Assembly: GCA_031284065.1 (NCBI GenBank)
Contig: JAITAP010000116.1
Span: 1 to 5,933 of the forward strand
Direction: 5' to 3'
DNA length: 5,933 nt
DNA from: Prevotellaceae bacterium
Lineage (GTDB): Bacteria; Bacteroidota; Bacteroidia; Bacteroidales; UBA932
Part shown: positions 1 to 5,850 of the stretch, piece after piece
Position numbering within the stretch: the first letter of the stretch is position 1
Layout of the letters: every line of letters starts with the position of its first letter
Program-made: the position numbers and the translations under genes
The notes under the pieces: generated by a model
The model's database searches: none
What the model was told of the DNA's origin: nothing
Seen by the model: the letters and a program-made list of their open reading frames with translations, nothing else

Positions 1-118
1 ACTTCCGGAGACCTCACCCCCGACCCCTCTCCAAAGGAGAGGGGAGCAGCAACGGGACGTTCGGCGCAAGCCTCCCCTCTCCTTTGGAGAGGGGCTGGGG
101 GTGAGGTCTGGAGGTCAA
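1..118. repeat. Inverted pair of GC-rich hairpin repeats
   Basis: Two palindromic cores face each other. The left core is cccctctcc (24-32), loop aaa, ggagagggg (36-44). The right core is cccctctcc (74-82), loop ttt, ggagagggg (86-94). The flanks are also inverted copies: acctcaccccc at 11-21 is the reverse complement of gggggtgaggt at 97-107, with only a two-base difference between there and the core. A unique spacer of about 29 bases (45-73) separates the arms. No T-tract follows either stem, so neither is a canonical intrinsic terminator. From general experience, similar C-rich/G-rich palindromes are scattered between genes in many Bacteroidota genomes. That identity is recalled, not searched. 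Confidence 0.85.
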
Positions 119-184
119 GGAGAGGGGCTGGGGGTGAGGTCTGGAGGTCACGGAGAGGGGCTGGGGGTGAGGTCTGGAGGTCAA
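86..184. repeat. Three tandem 33-bp units
   Basis: Units start at 86, 119 and 152, each beginning ggagaggggctggggg and ending ctggaggtca plus one variable base. They are nearly identical (a/c differences at the unit end), which suggests recent duplication. The first unit includes the right half of the hairpin at 74-94, so the array looks like expansion of one arm of the palindromic element. A degraded trace (agaaggggcggggtcc) follows at 185-200. Confidence 0.9.
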
Positions 185-200
185 AGAAGGGGCGGGGTCC

Positions 201-318
201 GGCGTAAATTTCGTTTTTAATTTTTATATATATAGATACGACGTTTATAAAAAAACAAGCAACAAATGGCTCACGCATCTCAATTGCCAATTACTGATTG
301 TCAGTTAAACAATACGCT
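201..318 (+). promoter_or_regulatory. AT-rich leader, probable promoter region
   Basis: Composition changes sharply from the GC-rich repeats to an AT-rich stretch (about 205-265, including tttttatatatatag), as expected for a promoter upstream of the large plus-strand gene. TAAATTTC at 205-212 resembles the Bacteroidota -7 element TAnnTTTG at seven of eight positions, but no convincing TTTG lies at the right distance upstream, so no exact promoter is called. A small stem actga/tcagt (293-297 with 301-305) lies just before the start codon. Confidence 0.35.
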
Positions 319-322
319 ATGA
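266..322 (+). CDS. Possible 18-codon leader peptide (uORF)
   Basis: An ATG at 266, preceded by the A-rich ataaaaaaacaagcaacaa, opens an 18-codon frame reading MAHASQLPITDCQLNNTL. Its TGA stop overlaps the start codon of the next gene as ATGA at 319-322. An A-rich upstream context is favourable for initiation in Bacteroidota, and an ATGA overlap is a common arrangement for translational coupling. No codon-bias or conservation evidence is available, and the peptide resembles nothing I recognise. It may be a chance ORF. Confidence 0.2.
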   Translation: MAHASQLPITDCQLNNTL

Positions 323-2691
323 ATTATTGCAAACTATACCGGTTTTTATTTGTTGGCGCTGTAATCCTCGCTTTCGCCTTGCCGGCAGCGGCTCGGCCGG
401 AGACGCGCTTGCAGCTCAAAGCTCGCGAGCGGATGATGCGCAACGATTACCTTGAGGCCATTACGCTGTACGCAAAGGAAAAGCAGCACGCAAAGCCGGA
501 GGTTGCCCGCGTGTCGCTAAAGGGGATGGCGGATTGCTACCGTGCGCTGGGAAACTTTGAGCAGGCAGAAGTCATTTTTGAGCAGCTTGTATCCCAATCC
601 GAAACCAACGACGCCTCTATACTCTACGGCTACGCCGAAATGTTGCTGCAAAACGGAAAGCACACAGAGGCAAAGCAACGGGCAAGGGCGGCGCAGCGGG
701 CGGATTCGTCGTACGCCGAGCCGGTGCAGCGGTTTATCACTACGTGCAACAACGCCATACTGTGGGAAAAAAAGCCCACGCGGCACGCTGTAACCAACCT
801 CTCCGACCTCAACACGTGCTACTCCGAGTGGGGCGCCATGCCCTATTCGCGGCAGGAGATGATTTTTTCCTCCGACCGCCCCAGCGACAACCCTCCCTGC
901 GCCGGTGGACGGGAGCAAACCAAGTACCTTTTGCGGGCTTTTTCCGCCTCGAAAACAGCAAGTAACACGTCGCTGACGTGGCAGCGGCCAAAGCTCCTCC
1001 CGTCGCCCGTCAACAAAAAAGGGATGCAGGCGGGGCCTTTCGGCATGGCGGCAAGAGATACAACCATTTTGTACATTACCTGCACGGGCAAAAAGGGCGA
1101 AACCAAAACAATGATGATGGGCAAGGAAAAAGTGCGGGTGATAACCGAAAATCTGAAAATCAGCGCGCTGGGGCGCACCGACGACGGCTGGCGGGAGTAC
1201 GCAGAGGAGTTTGACCACAACAACGCCTCCGTTATGCACCCCTGCCTGAACGCCACCGGCGATACGCTCTACTTTGCCTCCGACATGCCCGGCGGGTACG
1301 GCAAAATGGACCTGTGGTACTGCGTAAAGTCGCCGGACGACGGCAGCTGGAGCAAGCCCGAAAACATGGGCGAGGTGATCAACACGGCCGAAAACGAGGT
1401 GTTCCCCACAATGGACCTTACCGGCACGCTCCACTTTTCCTCCAACGGACATCCCGGAATGGGCGGGCTGGACATCTTTTCTACAAAGCTGAAAAACGGG
1501 GAATGGGCTGCCCCGCAAAACATGCGGTCGCCCGTCAACAGTAGCGCCGACGACTACTCCTACGTGGTGGACGTTTTTAACTCAACCGCCTTTGGAAGAA
1601 AGGACGTACTCGCCTACTTTTCCTCAAACAGACCCGGCGGGCACGGCGGCGACGACATCTACATGTCTCTGCTCGTTGGCGACAAGCTGGACGAACCCGC
1701 GCCCGCGCCGGAGCCCGAACCGGAGCCGGAGCCCGAACCGGAGCCCGAACCGGAGCCCGAGCAAACGCTTGCTGCCGCTACGGACACAACACAAAAGGTA
1801 GATAGCGCAACCGGCGCTACAATTACCACCATCAGAACAACGACCAAAACCATCGTAACCGCCGCCGCGCCTGCCGCCGAAATACCTGCCGACGAAATAC
1901 CCGCCGCCGGCATGTCTGCCGCCGCCATGCTTGCCGCCTCCATGCCCGCCGACGCTCTACCCGCCACCGACGTATCCGACGACGGAATACCCGACAGCGG
2001 AACACCCGCCGCCGAAACGCCTGCGCTTCCGCCTGCGTCGAAAAAAGTTGCGAACGCGGAGCCGCAAGTAGCCTTTGCGGGAAGGGTGGTGGATAAGGCT
2101 ACGCGAAGGCCGGTGCCAAACGCCAAAATCTGCGTTACGGACGACGCTACCAGAACATCGGAATGTAAGGAGTGCGCCGAAAACGGAAACTTCAACTTTA
2201 CGCTCAAAAAAGACACCCGATACACCCTTGCCGGATTCAAGGAGGGCTACCAATCTACCGACCCAATCAGGCTATTGTCCACCGTATTTTTGGAGGAAAG
2301 GGAAATAGAAATGACCGCAAAAAAAGAGTTCAGCAGCGCGCGCGAAGTGATAGACCGCTCCGAAAGGTCTTTTAAGAAGGCGAAAGCCCTGCCGCGCGAG
2401 TATCGCATACAAATTCTCACCAACTGGAGCGAAACCGACTGGGAATACTTTACCACGCTGCGCCGCTCCTACCCGCAGTTTGACCTGCAATACACGCGTC
2501 GCAACGACGGCACGGGTCTGGCCACGCGATTTACCTACGGCTCGTTTGTAAACATCAGCGAGGCGCGCCGGCAGCTGCGGTTCTTCATTGGCCTTGGCTA
2601 TACCGATGCGTTTATCGCCGTGTTTGAGTACGGCAATCAGGTGGAGAGCATTTACGTGAGCGGTTCACGTAACACCGTCAATAGAAGGTAG
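319..2691 (+). CDS. Exported TPR / PD40 propeller / SPOR-like protein, PorE-like
   Basis: A probable periplasmic scaffold protein of 790 residues. I chose the ATG at 319 because it begins directly with a signal peptide (MNYCKLYRFL, then a hydrophobic run to LPAAA at 21-25). The in-frame TTG at 298 would add seven polar residues. Domains in order: TPR-like helices about 29-140; a PD40/WD40-like propeller about 165-455, with blade motifs FSSDRP (183), YFASDMPGGYGKMD (318), FSSNGHPGMGGLDIF (373) and FSSNRPGGHGGDDIY (434); a Pro-Glu linker 459-481; ten pentapeptide repeats 519-568; a carboxypeptidase-regulatory-like domain about 584-654 (GRVVDKATRRPVPNAKICV); and a SPOR-like domain about 694-780 (YRIQILTN ... 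YGSF ... EARRQL ... GYTDAFI). The first three modules match the order in PorE, a periplasmic accessory of type IX secretion, but PorE ends in an OmpA-like peptidoglycan-binding domain. SPOR domains also bind peptidoglycan, so envelope anchoring is inferred. No lipobox is seen. The last codons come from an intergenic repeat. The role in secretion is not demonstrated by context. Confidence 0.9.
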   Translation: MNYCKLYRFLFVGAVILAFALPAAARPETRLQLKARERMMRNDYLEAITLYAKEKQHAKPEVARVSLKGMADCYRALGNFEQAEVIFEQLVSQSETNDASILYGYAEMLLQNGKHTEAKQRARAAQRADSSYAEPVQRFITTCNNAILWEKKPTRHAVTNLSDLNTCYSEWGAMPYSRQEMIFSSDRPSDNPPCAGGREQTKYLLRAFSASKTASNTSLTWQRPKLLPSPVNKKGMQAGPFGMAARDTTILYITCTGKKGETKTMMMGKEKVRVITENLKISALGRTDDGWREYAEEFDHNNASVMHPCLNATGDTLYFASDMPGGYGKMDLWYCVKSPDDGSWSKPENMGEVINTAENEVFPTMDLTGTLHFSSNGHPGMGGLDIFSTKLKNGEWAAPQNMRSPVNSSADDYSYVVDVFNSTAFGRKDVLAYFSSNRPGGHGGDDIYMSLLVGDKLDEPAPAPEPEPEPEPEPEPEPEPEQTLAAATDTTQKVDSATGATITTIRTTTKTIVTAAAPAAEIPADEIPAAGMSAAAMLAASMPADALPATDVSDDGIPDSGTPAAETPALPPASKKVANAEPQVAFAGRVVDKATRRPVPNAKICVTDDATRTSECKECAENGNFNFTLKKDTRYTLAGFKEGYQSTDPIRLLSTVFLEEREIEMTAKKEFSSAREVIDRSERSFKKAKALPREYRIQILTNWSETDWEYFTTLRRSYPQFDLQYTRRNDGTGLATRFTYGSFVNISEARRQLRFFIGLGYTDAFIAVFEYGNQVESIYVSGSRNTVNRR
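1693..1761 (+). repeat. Pro-Glu dipeptide repeat within the PorE-like gene
   Basis: The DNA alternates gagccc, gaaccg and gagccg and encodes an alternating Pro-Glu run (residues 459-481, starting with two Pro-Ala pairs). It sits directly after the last propeller blade. Such rigid extended linkers commonly span the periplasm or separate domains, as in TonB. The near-repetitive DNA could expand or contract by slippage in multiples of six bases without a frameshift. Confidence 0.9.
1873..2022 (+). repeat. Ten 15-bp units encoding pentapeptide repeats
   Basis: Ten consecutive 15-base units encode AAEIP, ADEIP, AAGMS, AAAML, AASMP, ADALP, ATDVS, DDGIP, DSGTP and AAETP. The pattern is three small or acidic residues, one hydrophobic or Thr residue, then mostly Pro. 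This forms a second Ala/Pro linker between the Pro-Glu run and the carboxypeptidase-regulatory-like domain. The units have diverged in sequence while keeping the exact period, which suggests an old coding minisatellite kept in frame. It is unrelated to the pentapeptide-repeat fold family (A(D/N)LXX), whose pattern it does not follow. Confidence 0.85.
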
Positions 2692-2712
2692 GGGCGGTTC
2701 ATGAACCGCCCC
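2691..2712. repeat. Perfect 22-bp palindrome
   Basis: The arms ggggcggttc (2691-2700) and gaaccgcccc (2703-2712) are exact inverted copies around a central catg. It begins on the last base of the stop codon of the plus-strand gene. As RNA it would form a nine-bp stem with a catg loop on either strand. No T-run follows on either side, so it is not a standard Rho-independent terminator. It could still stall polymerase or protect the 3' ends of the convergent transcripts. Confidence 0.9.
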
Positions 2713-2857
2713 CGTTGGAAAAATCACGAACCCCGCCCCCGTCAATAGACGGTAGGGGCGGTTCATGAACCGCCCGCCCCGTTGGAAAAATCACGAACCG
2801 CCCCCGTTGGAAAATTCACGAACCCCCCCCCGTTGGAGAAATCACGAACCCCGCCCC
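2713..2857. repeat. Four copies of a ~26-bp cgttggaaaaatcacgaacc unit
   Basis: Copies begin at 2713, 2780, 2805 and 2831. Each reads cgttgg, a(a/g)aa(a/t)tcacgaacc, then a variable C-rich tail (ccgccccc, gcccc or cccccc). The last three are head-to-tail. The first is separated from the second by the second palindrome. A truncated cgtt start follows at 2858, merging with the stop codon (2860-2862) of the minus-strand gene. The array fills almost the whole gap between the two convergent genes. Confidence 0.88.
2756..2775. repeat. Second palindrome, 20 bp
   Basis: This is the copy-B counterpart of the palindrome at 2691-2712. Arms gggcggttc and gaaccgccc surround catg symmetrically from 2756 to 2775. 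Symmetry breaks at the next pair (2755 g against 2776 g) because of the inserted bases before cccc. Confidence 0.88.
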
Positions 2858-2859
2858 CG

Positions 2860-5718
2860 TTAATACGAGAAATTAAGCAAAAATTCTGTTGGAATAGTTG
2901 TGGGCTTGTAGCCCGACGCAGGGGTAGTGCGGGTAGCCGTTTGCCGCCACCCCGCGCTCACCAGCGCCGCAAAGCGCAGGGGATGAAAATCGAACACCAG
3001 CTCGTAGCCCGCGCCGTCAAAAGAGACCGCCCGATTGTACTTTTCGCTGTAAGCAACCATCCTGTCCGCAAAAAGATTCACCCGAACACGCTTTACGTAC
3101 GCCAGCCCCCCAAGTGCAATATCGGGGTACCAGAGCGGCAGCGCGTAGCTTGCCGCGTAGCTTGCCAGCGCAGGCGCGGCAATGCCCCCCAGCGCCAAGC
3201 CGCGCGGCAGCGCCAAGCGCGTGGCGTACATGAGCGGCGCGCGCTGCCGCTCGTACCCCGCATACATCCTCACGCTGTGGTTGGCGGCAATGCCCGGCGC
3301 GTATGCCCGTGCGCCAAGCGTTACCTTTTGGTCGGCGCGCTGCACGGCGGGCGCGCCCTGCACGTTCGCGCTGACGCTCACCCCCCAGCGCGGGTTTACG
3401 TCGCGCTGCGCCATGCGGGTAGCCGCCTGCGCCGAAAAGCCAACGTTGGTAACGAGCAGCGAAGCGTACCGGCGGCTACCCGCAAGGCGAATCATATCGT
3501 TGCCCGCCGTCGCCCCGACGTACGGGGTGAACGTCCGCACGGCAACGCCCTTGCTCAGGTTGAGCGGCGCGGATACGGTAACGCTCGCCTCGCCGTACAG
3601 CTGCCGCGAGGCAACGCTGTAGCTTCTTTCGCTGCCTATATCGGCGTAGGTACTGTAGCGCGACCCGTAGCTGCCGCTCACCTCCACCACCGGAAACCAG
3701 CCGGTGCAGGCTATGGAGGCGTTGACGGAGCTGAAACCCCTGTCGTACATGTAGCCGAGCGAAGTAATGACGGAGCTCAGGTTGTTTTGCGAAAGCAGCG
3801 TAGCGCCAACCGCCATGCCGTAAATGTTTCCGCTGATGAGGTCGCTCGGCGAGTACGCCATTGGCGCCCAGCTGTGAAACCTGAACGGGTGCGCCGCCTT
3901 GCGGTACTTTTCGGCGGCAAGCGGCGTGGAGTCGAGCACGGCAGTATCTATGCGGAATTGCTCTTGTTGGCTTAGGGTTTCGGCAAGCGCAAAGGTAAAC
4001 GGGGCGTTGAAGGCGGTTTTTTGCCACAACAAGCTGTCAACGGGCAGCGAGGCTATCGTTGCGCCGTCAGAGGTGTAGCTGGCAAAAATGAGCCGTTTTT
4101 TGTCGATTGTCAGCAAGGGCTCAAATGCGCCGAGCGCGGCGCGGGTCAGCTTGTGGACGCTGCGGCTTTGCACGTCCAGCGCGTAAATGTTGTTGATACC
4201 GTCGTAGCCGGAGGAAAACAAAATCTGCCCGTCCCGCGCCGAAATGCCGGAAATTTCGGTGTACGCGCAGGGCAGCAGCGGCGACAGCGTTTTTTCGCGC
4301 ACGCTCAAGAGCCCAATGCCCATGCCCTGCGCAGCGGTGTACAGCACGGCTAATGTTTGCCGGTCTATCCACGCAAGGTCGTTTACGCTTTCGCCCGGGC
4401 GGAAGCGAAACAGCTCCGCCGCTTTTTGAAAATTGCTGTCCAGCAACACCACCGCTTGCTCGCCCGAGGCAAATTTTTCGCTCGCCGCCACCTCGCCGCC
4501 GCTGCTCACGGCGGGCGTAAAGAGCGCGGTGCGGCGCGTCAGCCGCGTCGCCTTCTTGCCGTGCGCGTCGTATCGCCAGAGCTCCGAGTAGCATCTTTGC
4601 TCCCAGCGCACGTCCGGAGAAAATTCCGTCCAGTACACCGCCTCGCTCCCGCCCGCCAACCGGCTGCTAATGCTGCCCGTTGCAGCAACCGCCTTTTCCC
4701 TGCCTGCGCTGTCAACCCGCATCAGCCTCGACGTTCGCGACAGCGTGCTTTTTACTGCCCATATCGCCCCGTTGCCCGCCGGAATCGGGCTGCTCCAGCT
4801 CGCGTAGCGGTTGAGCCTCGACGCGCTTTTGCCCACGAGCTGCGCAGGCGCGTCGGGATTTTGCGGCTGCTCCCGCCGCCACAGGCTGTCCAAAAACAGC
4901 ATCGCCTCGTGGTGGAACCCCTTTGACCCCTTTCCGGTGTACTTTTTGCTCGCTATGGACTGCGGGAAAATCAAAAACGGATATTTTCCGGTAAACCGGA
5001 ACACGTTTCCCCACAAATCCGCGCCGTACCTGTACCTGCCGTACGCCGCCATGTGGTAGCCGTACACGTAGTGGTTGGGTATGTAGTCTTTGAGCGAGCC
5101 GAGCAGGAGCTTGTCGTAGGAGTATTTTTTTTCGTCGAGCACAATGGCGCGCAAGCCCGCGCCGAACGACGGCATACGCCCCCGCCCCGTAAACGACATT
5201 GCCGTTTCGCTGCCCACCGCGTCGCCTTCAAACAGCCACGGCTTGATGAGCGCGGAGGGTAGCGCCACCGCCTGCTCGCCCATCAGGTAGTAGAGCGCGC
5301 GGGTAAAGCCGCGATTCATCATGTCCGTTTGCACCACGTGCCGGTACTCGTGCAGCGCCAGCTGCTGGAGCCACACCTGAGCGTCGCTCTCGGTGGGCGC
5401 TGTGGAGAAAATTTCCATGCGGCTTGGCGCCCACACAACCATGCCGTTGGATTGCAGGTTGAAGGGGTGCAGAATGACCGGTACCCTGCGCGGCGCGTGG
5501 CCAAGAGTTGCCGATGCGGGAAGGTACGCCTTGCTCAGCAGGCGCGCAAAGTACTCGCCCTGCCGGCGGGCGCTGTCGGGGAAAATAACGTCGAAGCGCG
5601 GCGCGCGAATGTGGCTCCACGTAATGCCCGCAGGGTCTGTGCCCCGCGAAATGTACTGCGCCTCCACCCTGCCGCAGCCCAGCAGCAAAAGAAAAATGGC
5701 AAAAACTCGAAGAAACAT
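2860..5718 (-). CDS. Exported zinc-peptidase-like / TolB-propeller / outer-membrane barrel protein
   Basis: A 952-residue protein, probably a surface or periplasm-facing protease anchored in the outer membrane. I chose the ATG at 5718 because it is followed at once by a signal peptide (MFLRVFAIFLLLLGCGRVEA, likely cut before Gln21). The frame extends to a TTG at 5748 with ten extra residues. Three parts are visible. Residues about 21-280 form a peptidase-MA-like gluzincin domain with HEYRH at 123-127 and a downstream WLFEGDA (161-167), where Glu164 is the probable third zinc ligand. Residues about 300-570 form a TolB-like propeller (for example LFSSGYDGINNIYALDV at 500-516, followed by LTRAA). 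Residues about 620-952 alternate polar and hydrophobic strands rich in Gly, Tyr and Ser, ending in TEFLLNFSY with a C-terminal aromatic residue typical of BAM substrates. LLGC at 12-15 is a weak lipobox alternative. I do not recognise a named gene, and the substrate is unknown. typA lies upstream on the same strand. Confidence 0.88.
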   Translation of the reverse strand: MFLRVFAIFLLLLGCGRVEAQYISRGTDPAGITWSHIRAPRFDVIFPDSARRQGEYFARLLSKAYLPASATLGHAPRRVPVILHPFNLQSNGMVVWAPSRMEIFSTAPTESDAQVWLQQLALHEYRHVVQTDMMNRGFTRALYYLMGEQAVALPSALIKPWLFEGDAVGSETAMSFTGRGRMPSFGAGLRAIVLDEKKYSYDKLLLGSLKDYIPNHYVYGYHMAAYGRYRYGADLWGNVFRFTGKYPFLIFPQSIASKKYTGKGSKGFHHEAMLFLDSLWRREQPQNPDAPAQLVGKSASRLNRYASWSSPIPAGNGAIWAVKSTLSRTSRLMRVDSAGREKAVAATGSISSRLAGGSEAVYWTEFSPDVRWEQRCYSELWRYDAHGKKATRLTRRTALFTPAVSSGGEVAASEKFASGEQAVVLLDSNFQKAAELFRFRPGESVNDLAWIDRQTLAVLYTAAQGMGIGLLSVREKTLSPLLPCAYTEISGISARDGQILFSSGYDGINNIYALDVQSRSVHKLTRAALGAFEPLLTIDKKRLIFASYTSDGATIASLPVDSLLWQKTAFNAPFTFALAETLSQQEQFRIDTAVLDSTPLAAEKYRKAAHPFRFHSWAPMAYSPSDLISGNIYGMAVGATLLSQNNLSSVITSLGYMYDRGFSSVNASIACTGWFPVVEVSGSYGSRYSTYADIGSERSYSVASRQLYGEASVTVSAPLNLSKGVAVRTFTPYVGATAGNDMIRLAGSRRYASLLVTNVGFSAQAATRMAQRDVNPRWGVSVSANVQGAPAVQRADQKVTLGARAYAPGIAANHSVRMYAGYERQRAPLMYATRLALPRGLALGGIAAPALASYAASYALPLWYPDIALGGLAYVKRVRVNLFADRMVAYSEKYNRAVSFDGAGYELVFDFHPLRFAALVSAGWRQTATRTTPASGYKPTTIPTEFLLNFSY

Positions 5719-5763
5719 TTTTAGAATATATTTAGGGGTTAAAGGCAATGCAAGCCCCGCACC

Positions 5764-5794
5764 TTTCCAATTCCCCGTAGGGGAATAATGGAAA
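5764..5794 (-). promoter_or_regulatory. Bulged hairpin in the typA-to-protease gap
   Basis: Plus-strand tttcca (5764-5769) pairs with tggaaa (5789-5794), and attcccc (5770-5776) pairs with ggggaat (5780-5786) across a gta loop. This gives 13 base pairs with a two-base aa bulge at 5787-5788. It lies 45 bases upstream of the ATG at 5718 and 56 bases downstream of the typA stop. Read on the minus strand, no U-run follows, so it is not a standard terminator. A leader structure, processing site or small dispersed palindrome are all possible. Confidence 0.6.
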
Positions 5795-5850
5795 ATGGCG
5801 ATGCGGTTGAAGCTCTGCGGGCTATTGGCGAAAAAAGGGTAGGGTTTCCG

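Larger units (their letters stand above)
2675..2804. repeat. Two copies of a 64-bp direct repeat
   Basis: Copy A (2675-2738) and copy B (2739-2804) both run ccgtcaatag, a/cggtagg, a gcggttcatgaaccgc palindrome, then cgttggaaaaatcacgaacc. They differ by a few bases, including an extra cg-type insertion after the palindrome in copy B. Copy B also contains a small perfect stem, ccgtc/gacgg around aata (2739-2752), which is imperfect in copy A. Copy A overlaps the end of the plus-strand gene and supplies its stop codon at 2689-2691. Confidence 0.9.

Noticed and set aside
24..94. Rho-independent terminators
   Set aside because: The stems are strong, but neither is followed by a T-run on either strand.
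298..318. TTG start at 298 for the PorE-like gene
   Set aside because: It only adds seven polar residues in front of a complete signal peptide that begins with the ATG at 319.
517..1518. A 333-codon minus-strand open frame opposite the PorE-like gene
   Set aside because: Composition is Gly/Val/Arg/His-rich with no recognisable motif, and the opposite strand carries consecutive PD40 blades and TPRs over the same DNA.
2675..2858. CRISPR array
   Set aside because: The repeats are adjacent or nearly so, with C-rich variable tails and no unique spacers of constant length, and no cas genes are present.
2782..3975. A 397-codon plus-strand open frame opposite the protease-barrel gene
   Set aside because: It starts inside the intergenic repeat, is extremely Arg/Ala-rich with no domain, and lies antisense to a gene with clear signal peptide, motifs and barrel. 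The strong codon bias of the real gene leaves its opposite frame open.
5719..5748. TTG start at 5748 for the protease-barrel gene
   Set aside because: The ATG at 5718 is a better codon, is preceded by an A-rich stretch, and begins the signal peptide directly.
5720..5748. TTG-N20-TATATTC on the minus strand as a Bacteroidota promoter
   Set aside because: The -7-like element would end only a few bases before the ATG, giving an essentially leaderless transcript, and it matches the consensus poorly.
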